Source: Falciphora oryzae (Eukaryota; Ascomycota; Sordariomycetes; Magnaporthales; Magnaporthaceae). From it: DNA of 64,000 bases. The notes beneath the pieces are model-generated. The model was not told where the DNA came from, did not search any database, and saw only the letters and a program-made list of their open reading frames with translations. Positions 34,735-47,697 of the stretch are shown one piece after another; position 1 is the stretch's first letter, and every line of letters begins with the position of its first letter. Position numbers and translations under genes: made by a program. Location of the stretch: NCBI GenBank assembly GCA_000733355.1, contig JNVV01000005.1, positions 1,134,266-1,198,265 of the forward strand. The letters are read 5' to 3'.

Positions 34735-35742
34735 AGTGGGGGTTGCGCGCGACTGTTTCGTATAACGGGTGGGCGATAGACAAAATAATGATGTTCTTCA
34801 AGGGCTGATTCACACTTGGTAGGTGGGAGCAGGAGAGGCTGACGGACTGCTGGATTCTCCGTGCTCGAATAAGATCCGAGCCAAAGAGAGGGAGCAAAGT
34901 AGGTGTGTATTGATGGCTGCCTGGTGGCATCAGGCGGCGTCCGCGGTAGCAAACTCGGGCCAAGCAACGAAGTCTATGCGGCCGGATTCGGCTCAACTGT
35001 CTGTCACATTACTGTCACACGGAGATATGGAGGGAATAGGACAAAAATCCCTGGTCCTAGGTACCTGCCTAGGTAGGTACTTGTTTCCCTTCTCGATTTT
35101 CTCGATTAGAAATGAGGATGCGAGTGCCCGTACGCAAACCTTGACCCAGATACTCGCGACGCTCAGCGCAGTTCTCAGCTGTCGAGTTGTTCTTGCCTCA
35201 GGCTACGATATCGCCTTCCGCTCTTGATTGCTCGACGGGATCCACCTGGCACGTGCCAGCAAGCTGACCCGGAAAGGAGACGGCAAAATTTCGGGCAAGA
35301 GGCGTCGCTGCAGGTGAGCTCCAACTGGCCGGGCGTGGAAGCCAGGTAATCTCTTGATCCAACCTACATTTGGCAAACCAAAACATCCTCCCCATCCGTC
35401 AACGTCCTTGAGCCCTCCCCCTCAAGAGACACCAATCCCACGATCCACGTTTGATGATACTCCGTTTTAGTCCGGCGTCGCCACTTTTGCAGCCGTCACC
35501 TTAATACCTTACCTTCTCTTCTCGATCCGGCAGAGCTGATCGTCACGCCCAGACCCGAAAAAGCGCGGCTTCCTTTTCGCGATCCCCGTCGCTTCCACAA
35601 GGCCGCACCAGCAGCCTCACCCCCATCCGGCGCACCGCGCTTGTTGACAGCTACAGAGCCCTCTTTGCGACCTTTCTCAGTTTCGAGTAGCCCGACCGTG
35701 AGAAGGCTTCCTCTGACGCGCGGCCCAGCGCCCGATCTCACC
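34735..35742. promoter_or_regulatory. Divergent promoter region, F-box-like gene / clathrin heavy chain
   Basis: About 1 kb between divergent genes. It contains an imperfect CCTAGGTA cluster at 35056-35077 and a pyrimidine-rich stretch before the clathrin ATG. No coding region is supported. Confidence 0.4.
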
Positions 35743-38700
35743 ATGGCGCCGCTCCCCATCAAGTTCACCGAGCTGCTACAGCTCTCCAGCGTCAACATCG
35801 ACACCTCAGCCATCGGTTTTAACTCTTGCGTACGCTTCCGCAGTCCCGCTGATCGTCTGGCATGCCAATGTGCCGTCCTCGGCTGCCTTTACTGACTCGA
35901 GTCGACCGCGATAACAGACACTAGAATCAGACTCGTACGTCTGCATCCGCGAGAAGAAGAACGAGAGTGCGTCGCCCGAGGTTGTCATCATCGACCTCAA
36001 GAATGGCAACAATGTCACGCGCCGGCCCATCAAGGCCGACAGTGCCATCATGCACTTCACCAGACAAGTCATCGCCCTTCGTGCCCAGTCGAGGACCCTG
36101 CAGATTTTCGACCTCGAGCAGAAGGCCAAGCTCAAGTCGACGAGCATGAATGAAGACGTGGTCTTTTGGAAGTGGATCAGCGACACCACCATAGGTCTCG
36201 TCACCGATGCCGCTGTCTACCACTGGGACGTCTTTGACCCCAACCAGGCCGCCCCGGTCAAGATGTTTGCGCGGAATGACAATCTGAGCGTGAGAGCCCT
36301 CTAGGCACCAGAGGCGATGGCCCACACAGGACTGCTTACTGACACCTCGAATGCGCTCACAGGGAAACCAAATCATTAACTACCGAGCTAATGGTGAGGG
36401 CAAGTGGATGGTCGTCGTGGGCATCGCTCAGTCTGGGGGTCGTGTGGTCGGTAACATGCAGCTGTACTCCAAGGACAGGGGGATCAGCCAATCGATCGAA
36501 GGCCACGCCGCCGCGTTCGGCACCATCCGCCTGGACGGCGCGCCACAAGACACCAAGCTGTTCACGTTTGCCGTAAGGTCGGCTACTGGCGCCAAGCTGC
36601 ACGTTGTTGAGGTCGACAAGCCCGAGGCCAACCCGGCCTTTGCCAAGAAGAACGTCGAGATCTACTTCCCCGCCGAGGCCGTCAACGACTTCCCCGTCGC
36701 CCTGCAGGTCTCGCAGAAGTATGGCGTCATCTACCTGGTCACCAAATATGGCTTCATCCACTTGTACGACCTGGAGACGGGCGCCTGCATCTTCATGAAC
36801 CGGATTTCGAGCGAGACCATCTTCACCACCTGCCCCGACAGCGAGTCTACTGGCATCGTCGGCATCAATCGCAAGGGCCAGGTGCTCTTTGTAACCATCG
36901 ACGACACCACCATGATCTCGTACCTGCTGCAGAACCCGGCCAACACCGAGCTGGCGATCAAGATGGCATCGCGCGCTGGTCTGCCCGGAGCCGACAACCT
37001 GTACGCTCGTCAGTTCGAGCAGCTGTTCAATGGCGGGAACTACATGGAGGCTGCTAAGGTCGCTGCCGGTTCTCCCCGCGGCTTCCTGCGGACAGCCGAG
37101 ACGATCGAGAAGTTCAAGCGCCTGCCGGCACAGCCCGGTCAGATGTCGTACATCCTGCAGTACTTTGGCCTGCTGCTTGACAAGGGGGTCCTTAACCGCC
37201 ACGAGACCATTGAGCTGGCCCAGCCAGTCCTGGCTCAGAACCGCAAACAGCTTCTTGAGAAGTGGCTGAAGGAGGGCAAGCTGGACTGCTCCGAGCAGTT
37301 CGGCGACATGGTGCGACCGCACGACGTCAACATGGCCCTTGTTATCTACCTGAAGGCCAACGTCCCACAGAAGGTTGTTGCCGGCTTTGCCGAGACTGGC
37401 CAGTTCGACAAGATCCTGCCGTACTGCGCTCAGTCCGGCTACCAACCGGACTGGATCCAGCTGCTCCAACACATTGTTCGCGTCAACCCCGACAAGGGTT
37501 CCGAGCTTGCGGCAACTCTGGCCAACCACGAAGGCGGATCGCTCGTCGACATTGCGCGTGTCGTCGATGTGTTCCAGGGCCAGAACATGATCCAGCAGGC
37601 CACCGCTTTCCTGCTTGATGTTCTCAAGGAGAACAAGCCCGAGCACGCCGACCTGCAGACCCGTCTGCTCGAGATGAACCTCATGAACGCGCCCCAGGTC
37701 GCCGACGCCATCCTGGGCAACGAGATGTTCTCACACTTCGACAAGGGCCGCATCGCCACCCTCTGCGAGCAGGCCGGCTTGCACCAAAAGGCACTCGAGC
37801 TTTACGAGGACCCGACCGCCGTCAAGCGTGTTATTGTCGGCATTGCGGGCACGCCCGCCTTCAACCCCGAGTGGCTCGTCAACTTCTTTGGCAAGCTGTC
37901 TGTCGAGCAGTCTCTTGACTGCCTGGACGCCATGATGAAGCACAACATCCGCCAGAACCTCCAGTCGGTTGTGCAGGTGGCCACTAAGTACTCAGACCTG
38001 CTTGGCCCCACCCGCTTGATCGACCTTTTCGAGAAGTACAAGACCGCCGAGGGCCTCTTCTACTACCTCGGAAGCATTGTGAACCTCTCGGAGGACGCCG
38101 ATGTGCACTTCAAGTACATCGAGGCCGCCACCAAGATGGGTCAGTTCAACGAGGTCGAGCGCATCTGCCGGGACAGCAACTACTACAACGCCGAGAAGGT
38201 CAAGAACTTCCTCAAAGAGGCCAAGCTCACGGAGCAGCTTCCTCTTATCATTGTGTGCGACCGCTTCAACTTCGTCCACGACCTGGTTCTCTACCTCTAC
38301 CAGAATCAGCAGTTCAAGTCGATTGAGGTTTACGTCCAGCGCGTCAACCCGGCACGCACCCCTGCCGTGATTGGTGGCCTGCTTGATGTCGACTGCGATG
38401 AGAACATCATCAAGAACCTTTTGACGACTGTCAACTCTGCCTCGATCCCGATCGACGAGCTTGTCTCGGAGGTCGAGACGAGGAACCGCCTGAAGCTGCT
38501 GCTCCCCTTCCTGGAGGCTACTCTCCAGGCTGGCAACCAGCAGCAGGCCGTCTTCAACGCTCTCGCCAAGATCTACATCGACTCCAACAATAACCCGGAG
38601 AAGTTCCTCAAGGAGAACGACCAGTACGACTCGCTCGTCGTCGGCAAGTACTGCGAGAAGCGCGACCCCAACCTGGCCTACATTGCCTACCGCAAGGGCG

Positions 38701-41029
38701 GCAATGACCTGGAGCTGGTCAACATCACCAATGAGAACTCCATGTACAAGGCTCAGGCTCGCTACTTGCTTGAGCGGGCCGACCGCGAGCTCTGGGTGTT
38801 CGTCCTCAGCGAGAACAACATCCATCGCCGCTCTGTTGTCGATCAGGTCATCTCCACCGCCGTCCCGGAGTCGACAGATCCCGCCAAGGTCTCGGAGGCT
38901 GTTGCTTGCTTCCTTCAGGCCGACCTCCCCGGCGAGCTTATTGAGCTCCTGGAGAAGATTGTGCTGGAGCCGTCACCGTTCAGCGACAACCAGAACCTGC
39001 AGAACCTTCTCATGTTCACCGCTGCCAAGGCAGACAAGTCCCGCGTCATGGACTACATCCACCGTCTGGATGGCTTCAACCCTCAGGAGATATCCGAGGT
39101 CTGCATCAACGTTGGCCTTTACGAGGAGGCGTTTGAGATCTTCAAGAAGATCGATGACAAGACCAGCGCTGTCAACGTCCTTGTCGAGCACGTCGTTAGC
39201 ATCGACCGCGCCCAGGCTTATGCCGAGGACGTCGACATTCCCGAGGTCTGGAGCAAGGTTGCCAAGGCCCAGCTGGATGGCCTCCGTGTGACCGACTCGA
39301 TTGAGTCGTACATCAAGGCTGAGGATCCCAAGAACTACGCCGAGGTCATTGAGATTGCCACCCACGCTGGCAAGAACGAGGACCTTGTCAAGTACCTGCG
39401 CATGGCCCGCAAGACTCTCCGTGAGCCCACTATCGACACCGCCCTTGCCTTCAGCTACGCCCGTCTGGACCAGCTCTCAGACCTGGAGGATTTCCTGCGG
39501 GGCACCAACGTTACCAACATCGAGGAGTCCGGTGATAGGGCCTACGGTGAGGGTCTCTTCGAGGCTGCCAAGATCTTCTACACGAGCATCTCCAACTGGG
39601 CCAAGCTCGCCACCACTCTGGTCCACCTCGGTGACTACCAGGCCGCAGTCGAGTGCGCCCGCAAGGCCAACAGCATCAAGGTCTGGAAGGAGGTGCACGA
39701 GGCCTGTGTGGAGAAGAAGGAGTTCCGCCTCGCCCAGATCTGTGGTCTCAACCTCATCGTCGATGCGGAGCAGCTGCAGGCCCTCGTCAAGCAATACGAG
39801 CGCAATGGTTTCTTCGACGAGCTCATTAGCCTGCTGGAGAACGGCCTGGGTCTGGAGCGGGCGCACATGGGCATGTTCACTGAGCTGGGCATTGCTTTGT
39901 CCAAGTACCACCCCGAGCGTCTGATCGAGCACCTCAACCTGTTCTGGAGCAGGATGAACCTGCCCAAGATGATCCGCGCGTGCGAGGAGGCCAACCTCTG
40001 GCCCGAGCTGGTCTTCTGCTATGTCCACTACGACGAATTCGACAACGCCGCCCTGTCGGTCATTGAGCGTCCCGAGAATTCTTGGGAGCACCAGCAGTTC
40101 CGCGACATCATCGTCAAGGTTGCCAACCTGGAGATCTACTTCAAGGCCATCAACTTCTACCTCGAGCAGCACCCTTCGCTGCTAACCGACCTGCTGCAGG
40201 CCCTGACTCCTCGCATTGACGTCAACCGTGTCGTCAAGATGTTTCAGAAGTCGGACAACCTGCCGCTGATCAAGCCCTTCCTGCTCAACGTTCAGAGTCA
40301 GAACAAGCGCATTGTCAACGATGCCATCAATGACCTCCTAATTGAGGAGGAGGACTACAAGACGTTGAGGGACTCGGTTGAGAACTATGACAACTATGAG
40401 CCTGTCGAGCTCGCCAGCCGGCTAGAGAAGCATGAGCTTGTCTTCTTCCGCCAGATTGCCGCGAGCATCTACCGCCGTAACAAGCGCTGGGAGAAGTCGA
40501 TCGCGCTCTCGAAGCAGGACAAGCTATGGAAGGATGCGATTGAGACGGCTGCTCTGTCCGGCAAGACCGAGGTTGTTGAGGAGCTTCTGCGTTACGTGAG
40601 TTTGCCCCTTTATCCCATCCTCCACTTAGAATCCAAAGATCTATTTGCTAACAACAGCCATATCACCAGTTTGTGGACATTGGCAACCGTGAGTGCTACG
40701 TCGGCATGCTTTATGCATGCTACGACCTCATCCGGCCTGACCTTGTGCTGGAGATGTCGTGGCGTCATGGTCTGCACGACTTCACCATGCCATACATGAT
40801 CAACATGCTCTCGCAGCAGACGAAGGAGCTCGCCATCCTGAAGGCCGACAACGAGGCCCGCAAGGCCAAGGAGAGGGAACAGGAGAAGCAGGAGGACAGC
40901 GCTCCCATTCTGGGCGGTGGCCGCCTCATGATTACAGCTGGCCCTGGCGGCGGTGGCGGCCAGACCTCCCCGGCGCCATTTGCTGGGGCTAATGGCTTTG
41001 TGCCCCAGCCGACCGGGTACGGCTATTAG
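35743..41029 (+). CDS. chc1: Clathrin heavy chain
   Basis: Triskelion subunit of clathrin coats on endocytic and trans-Golgi vesicles. Four exons: 35743-35829, 35918-36289, 36363-40595 and 40670-41029, giving 1683 residues, the usual length. All introns are phase 0 and the joins restore family sequence: GFNSC-TLESDSYVC, ARNDNLS-GNQIINYRANG and EELLRY-FVDIGNRECY. The N-terminal beta-propeller covers roughly residues 1-360, followed by the clathrin heavy-chain repeats and the C-terminal trimerisation region (MINMLSQQTKELAILKADNE), with a short Gly-rich tail ending PTGYGY. The start at 35743 has context TCACCATGG. Codon use is strongly biased and GC-rich, fitting high expression. Confidence 0.97.
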
Positions 41030-42709
41030 GACACCGTCCCGGTGTCGGCGCCCGGACCAGCTTGGCGCAGTCATTCTCCAGCGCTGGTCCCCGCCATCCC
41101 ACCACTCCAGTCGGTTGAGCACATTCACCGCCACCACGTTTACCACTTTCTCTACGAGCCTTCATTGGGGGCCGCAAGCGGAGGCAGCGCCAGTCCGAAT
41201 ACGGAACACCCGTATCCGCCTACGCCTCCACAGAATGGCGCGTGGTGATCCCGCCTCCATAGCTAATCGTGCTCCGGGCATGAACACATCTTTTTTTCGG
41301 TTATCAGCGCCTGGGAGGTAGACCGGAGGATATATCAAAAGATCGGTTCTGGGTTTTGACGCAGCAGTATTTCTATTCTGCCATCTTGATGTTTTTTGTT
41401 TTGGGGGGCTCTCTTCGTGTCCCTTGTAGTCTGCTTCAAGGAGCAGTGTGGAGATAAGGGAAGGGGAATATTTATTTCTTCTCTTTTGTTACTTTAACTT
41501 GTGACGGGAGCACGTTTGTAAATGTATGATAGCAAAACATAGGTTTTGGCAGGCGAAGCAGGATTCCTGGTTGACACTTGGTCTACGTTCTAGTCTTGCA
41601 CGTCTGTCTGCTCTCCTATTCCAGTCTCTGCTTGTCGTTAAATCGCGATGGCTGCCTCACCGGCATCACCTTTAGTCCGAGCAAATGAGGTGCCACGGTC
41701 AATCCGATCGAGCCCCGGCGGTTATGCCAATTGCGGCGGCTGCGGCAGTGGCACTCGGCCACCTACCCATGCCGTTTATTAGGTATGTAGCCTAGAAACG
41801 GGTGTTGAATGCGGCTTTTAGGGGATCCCAAGGCCCCCCTGGCGGCGTCAGGCAGCTCCCCCAAGCATCAGGGCCAAGCATCTCTTGTACGGGCACGTTT
41901 GAAGAAGCTTCGGAATGCAGAAATCGATTGTGTGTAGGAATTCATCTGCTATGTCACCTGTCCATCCAACAAGACCCATCCAGCATCCTAACAGTCACCA
42001 TGTCGCTCCTAGCTATCAGGAAGTTGGTTACTGTCCGCCCAGTCGCCCCGCCTGTCCTGTTTCAATATGGGCGCAGAGGCCGATATAATCTCATCGCCGC
42101 CAACGGCTGGCAGGTCATCGAGCACGAGCGCCAGGGCCTGCAGGGAGAATATAAAAAGGGAGACGCCATTCTAGGCAGCTTGGCCAATGTGCCCCCCAGG
42201 AGGAAGGGGAGGCCACGGAGGGCGCCAAAAGAGAGAGCGACTTGCGGCTTCGTATCCGGCGGGTTATGTTGGCGATTGGCTCTCAGGGAAGCGGTGTTTG
42301 GCAACGCCTTGCTTGGGATGCCAGCTTCGACCGCGGATACTCGCTGGAGGCACACAACCTCTCCGTGACCGCTCTGCAGCCGCAGCCGTTCCAAGAAACC
42401 CCCGGACTGACGGTGACGAGACCTCCTTCCTCGAAGCAGCTAGACCATCGCGTCGCGCTTGGCCGCCAGCGCGCCTATGTCATAACTCATCAGCCAATGA
42501 CGACAAAAGCCGCACGGAGGACACCTACGCGGCGGTAATCATTCGGCCGCCGAGAGTAAACGAGGCACACTCTGCTTCCTATCGCGTTGGCGACGGGGAG
42601 GTCGCCGGTGAAATTTGGTACTGCATAGGGAGGACGGCGAGGAGCGGCTTCGCGTGTGGCGATATCACTTCCACGACAGCCAATCAATTACAGCACAAGA
42701 CACAAAAAC

Positions 42710-42895
42710 CCCGAGGTATCCATAAAGGGAAAAATAAATTGGAGATACAAATCTTGTTGGAAGAGGAAATGGGAGCTGTCGAAAGAGGAGAAAAAGGAAA
42801 TAAGTACAGATTGGGAAATGGACAAAACCGTAATGGGCAAAAATAAAAACCAAAAAGGGAAAAGAAAATCAAAAGGAGAAAACAAGCCTCCGGTC
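42710..42895 (+). repeat. Purine-rich, strand-asymmetric tract
   Basis: About 185 bases of A/G-rich sequence with very little C, containing many variants of GGGAAAA and AAAAGGGAAAAG. It shows no stable period. It may be an old expanded polypurine tract. Confidence 0.6.
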
Positions 42896-44179
42896 TGATG
42901 AATCTTCATCAGCCGGATCAGCTCCGTCAGTCGATTGGCACAGCACCGATGATCAGCAGTCTGGACCCTTCAACGGCACTCACGGGCATGGACGCCGAGG
43001 CAGCTGATGATGGCGGCGCAGCCCAAGATCAAACAGGGCAAGATCCGCACAGTTTGCTTCTTTTAACCCGACGGCAGATGGATGCCAAACGTCAATCAAC
43101 ACCCCCCGGCTCGCGACCAGATAGCGTTTGATAGGCAAAGGTGATGCGCCTTTCAGGGTCCTGTCTGGCGTCGTTGGTTCGCTTGTCAAATCCATCATTC
43201 GCCGCCAAGAGGCGAACTAAAAAGCAAATATCTTGGGGAGGGGCACAGGACACAGGCTCGCCCGCTTGCCCGAACACGTGCCGTCGTAAAAAAAAAGAGA
43301 AAGCTGAATGCGACGAGCAAATCAACGTTGCGATAGAGGCGAAAAGAGGAGGGTCTTGACCGACGTCGCAGACCCAAGTGTGGTTTTTTTTTTCTGTCCT
43401 CTTGGGACGGTCGGTCAGAACTCAGTGGTAAAAGGGGCAACGGAAGACCGCAGGCGCGAAAGGGGCAGGAGGGCCACAGGGACAGGAGGGCCACAGGAAA
43501 GGCGAGACGAGACGAACGGGAGTGAATGTGTAGCAGCCATCCGTCACAATCGACCTGATGCTTCCCGCTCCGTACACAAAACAAATTCGTTTAGTGCGTC
43601 CAAACAAGCGAACGTGTCCTTCTTCCATGTCTAAAATTGAGACATCCCGTACTCTATTACACCCCTGTGCCCAGGGCCGTTATCAGGGTCGGATTGCACG
43701 TTCTTGCGATACACGTCGTCCATCGAGCAGTTTTGACGGGTATAACGAAACGAACGGGTTCGCGTGCGTCTCCGCGCCCTTCCCCCTCCCCCAGTGGTCG
43801 TTCCTTGAAGGTGTCGGCCTCCGATGGAACTCCGGGATCTCGCCGTTTGTCCGTGGGGAGAGTCTCGCATTCCAAGCAAGGGAGGAGTAGTGTAAAGAGC
43901 GACCAAGACCAAGAGAGGGGAGGAGAGAAGCAAGGGGGTTGACAGAAAAAAAAAGCAAGAGATGGTCGAGGCAGATCAGTGCTCCCCCAACACCCGCACC
44001 AACCATTGTCTCCTTTCCCTAATCGGGCCACCCAACCCATGTACACCGTCTGAGCCCTCCCGGCTTGCCATCCGGACGGGGGGGTTGCGCCTGTGCGTGC
44101 CGGTCGGCCAATTTTCACGACATCTATTGGACTTGGTTGGACTCGGTGGACTTGGGTGCCTGCTTCGTGCGTTGGGTTG

Positions 44180-44196
44180 TTTTTTTTTTTTTTTTT
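44180..44196. repeat. T17 homopolymer
   Basis: Uninterrupted run of 17 T in the gene-free stretch; length may be unreliable in the assembly. Confidence 0.8.
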
Positions 44197-46293
44197 ACCT
44201 TGGTGGACAGGAGAGAACAAAAGCAACTGAGACATTCTGTCTCGCCATGGAAATGGAAGGGGTAAGGCGGAAGAGGAAAAGAGAACCAGGAAGCAAAATC
44301 ACGTAAGAGAAGTTTAACCACGACAAGGAGACAAGGATAGAAATACCAAACCGCGGTGCCTTTCCCCATCTTTTATCTTTTCATTCAAGTGTTTTACTGC
44401 GAGAAGCTACATTTTTGCCAGCCACTTGGCAGAGTCAGGCCAGCCGCCTTGTTCGCTAGATAGTGCGACCCCATTGGACGGAGGGCTACCCTGCGCGGCT
44501 CGTGTTACGTCAACGGAGGCTAGGCTGGCTCGCTCACATTGGGACACGGCAATGACGCGGAGAGGGTGAAGGGAGAGGCGGGAGGAGAAGAGGCGGGCTG
44601 TTTGGATAGAGGGAACCCTTAGGTCCGTCGGGCGCGAAACCCGCCCTCTCGACCGAGGTTTCCCTCTGTGGCCGGGCGGAGGCTAGAGGCAAACGGTCCC
44701 CAGCCTGGCTGGCAGTCCGTCTCCGGATGCCAGCAGCTCCCGAGGTGGATGGTGGGAGGCTACGACAGCCACCTACCTAAGATATTGGTGCAAGCGGCGT
44801 CGGTGCGCGAGCTGGTTCAGGCTCTCTTGTCGTCTTGCGTCCCCCACGACGGCGCAAACGTACACGGAGGCAGCCTGTCCCCGTACAGGTGCGTCTCAGC
44901 TGCCCTTGGCAGCATTCGCCACCGTGCACCCGGGGCCCGGAATATGGGGGTCATGGCAGGAGAGGGGATAGAGACGCAAAAAAGATGGCTTGCTTCGTTC
45001 GGAGCCCAGATGCCCGCACGGACTCGACCTAGCGAACGCCGCGAGCGCCTCCCTGACTGAGAAGGGATTGGCGTCTCCCCAACACCGGCAGGCAAGGCGT
45101 GGATTTGGCAGGCAATCAAAAGGAAAAACCTGGTGCCAGCTCAGAAACAGATTGACGAATCCGCGTGCGAAGGAGCGTGGGAGCTTGGAGCTCCTGGGCC
45201 GCGGCGGCGGGAGGCTGCGTTAGGCTGTGCATGATGCAGCAAGCACGGACCAGATCTTGTTTGCTAGGTAGGGATGGGGGAGCACGGGAAAGAGGGCGGA
45301 GGGAGACAGTTGAGATTCAGTTGGTCCGTGATGAGGTGATGGAGTTTTTGGCTTGCATCCAACCCCTCCCGATGACCTTTGAAACACACGCAGGTCCCCG
45401 CCCCTTGCGTCCAGCATATGGAGGATGTCGGCCAACCACCTTTCGAACCTCGGGCAAGGCGAGCGTTGGATGGGATATCACCAGGGGTAATGAGGATCGA
45501 CGGGCTGGAGAGGAGAAACCATTTGACTGCTGAAAGGCACAGACGCAACTATCGGGGCATCGCCAGCAGATTCGGGCAGACTGCTGCTGCGCTGTCGTAA
45601 TGTTTCCTGGGGGTGTGTGTCCAGATGGCAGATGATGCCGATACTCGTGCGCTCGAGCCCTGGATAGGTGCACAGTAGTTCGGGTGATCGCCCGGGCCAG
45701 GGGCCCCTTTCCGAACGACGGAAAATAAAAAAAGGAAACATCGAGGCAGCAAAAGAAGGAACCAGACGGTGATATCTGATGTCGGGCTTCTTGGGTGCTG
45801 CAGGTTTGGCAGCAGTAGTTGAATCTTGACCTGTCGCATTGAAGCCCGGCGGTGACGGCAGCGAATCAAGACTGGACGTCGAGAGTCATCGCCTGCAATG
45901 ACAGTCTGCCCACTTGCTGACGTCGACAATGGATCACTAGCAACCCACCGGCTTGGAGGCCGAAGCCGCCGAGCCGCCGTCAAAATGCGGGAGGTCGGAC
46001 CAAGCCCAGTCCCATCGCGTCGGGACACTCGGGCCAAGGTCGAGCTGGGAAACGAATCCTCACAGGGGAATGTCCTCCACAGGGGCGGGGCGGTCCCAGC
46101 AGCCCAGCAACCAATCTTTTGCCTCAATCTCGACCTGGGCTCGGATTGAAACCCTCGATTTCACACAGGCCTTTTTTGGCGCTTCGTTGTGTGTTTTGGT
46201 TCCACAAGCCACGAAAAAAGTAAATCGGAGCGGGCGCTGATTGGGGCGCGGCCCGCTACCCTAAATTGCATTGCGAGACCCACGGCCGGTCGG

Positions 46294-46320
46294 TTTTTTT
46301 TTTTTTTTTTTTTTTTTTTT
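46294..46320. repeat. T27 homopolymer
   Basis: The longest homopolymer in the window, 27 T. It could be the A-tail of an inserted retroposed sequence on the minus strand, but I see no recognisable body next to it and no clear target-site duplication. Confidence 0.8.
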
Positions 46321-47674
46321 CATTTTTCTTATGACGGGCCCAGCTGGAACAGGTTGTGCTGAGGCGGACAGGCGATGTGGAGAGCATCCATCGAGTGGGC
46401 ACTCGCGCAAAACTCTACGAAATTCCAGGCACTGGTGACGAGGTCAGGCCCGCTCCCTCTCCCCCGGAGGGAGCACGAGAAGTGGAGGACTGAGAGCCAG
46501 GGAACAAGAGCTTTCCCGATTCGGCCTTTAGCTCGAGACTGGATGGGCCTGGTTGGGTGGGTTGGCCGTGTGCTTGCGGCAAAAAAGGGCAGCCGAAGTG
46601 ACCGGCTCCGAGAGGAGACTGCGCCGCTTGGTAACATGAAGTTCAGCTCCAGCTCCCAAAATAAAAAAGAAAGAGGGAGGGGGCGAATGCGATGACGGAG
46701 GGATGCTGGCTCCGCAAACAGGCAGGTGATGCAAGCGGCAGACGATGCGCGGTGCGCCGTAGCCGCCTGCATTCGTGCATCCCCTCCCTTCGATGTGATA
46801 ATGCAACACATGAATCCATCGCCCAAGAGACGAGCTCTCGTTGCGGCCAGGGGCCCTGCCTGCTTGGGAGGGGCAGCAGGAAGAAAGACCCAACCAGGCG
46901 TCTGTCTGCCCTGGTCGTCAATCCCGGTCTGGCCGTTGCCCGCCTCTTTGCCTGCCGTGGACGACAGTGCGGTTTCGATGGTGGAGGATGACGACTTTTG
47001 GGACGCTCGTTTGCTTGCAGCGGGGCGTGTGGTGTGTCGCTTTCTTTCTAGCGCCCTGCCCACGCGCGATCAGGTGAGGATTGGCAGTGTCGTGTCCGGA
47101 CCAAGCATCTGCCGTCGGCCGAGATCTGACACCCTACGGTTGACGGCCGAAAGCATCCAAGGGTGGCGGATCAGCATCAATGAATTGGCTGCCGGCTGTT
47201 GTGTAGAGCCCGATAATTACCTGCCAGAGGCCGACTGACGGCGAGCGCCTGTCAAGTGTCAGATGTCAAAATGCACTCTATTGACTAGGTGGCACCGCAC
47301 GGTTCAGCACGGCACACACTGTCTCGAACAGCATGCAAGAAGCAGAGTCGAGAGTCAGCCCATCGCACCTGGAAACCACGGCTCCCAATCCCTGCCGGTA
47401 TGGGGCTTCTTCCCCGCTGGGGAGCCTCACACAGCACGCTTGCCCGTGCCGGGCGTGCTAGGCTAAACTTGGAGCTCCCCCGACCTCGCCCTCGGTGGCT
47501 GCACCAAAGCATCGAGCCTGAGCAGGCCCAGGGTCGAAACGAGGGAACCACACTTTTCTTTTCTTTTTCTCTCCTCGCCGATCATATGCCCGTGCGTGTG
47601 CTACCTGAGGTAGGGGTGGCCGCTCTGTCGTATTAATAAGGAAAATTGGCCGGGTCAAAAAAACAAAGAAAGTG

Positions 47675-47697
47675 TGCTGCTGCTGCTGCTGCTGCTG
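47675..47697. repeat. (TGC) trinucleotide repeat
   Basis: About 7.7 units of TGC in the region upstream of the gene at 49101. It is not inside a supported coding region. Confidence 0.85.

Noticed and set aside
19388..35742. Secondary-metabolite gene cluster
   Set aside because: No polyketide synthase, peptide synthetase, terpene cyclase, P450 or transporter gene is visible.
36357..37646. Long minus-strand open frame (429 codons) inside the clathrin gene
   Set aside because: It is the antisense shadow of a strongly codon-biased exon, with no family resemblance.
42001..42846. Overlapping frames that might encode a small protein
   Set aside because: Three overlapping frames are equally open, none resembles a known family, and no intron joins them convincingly.
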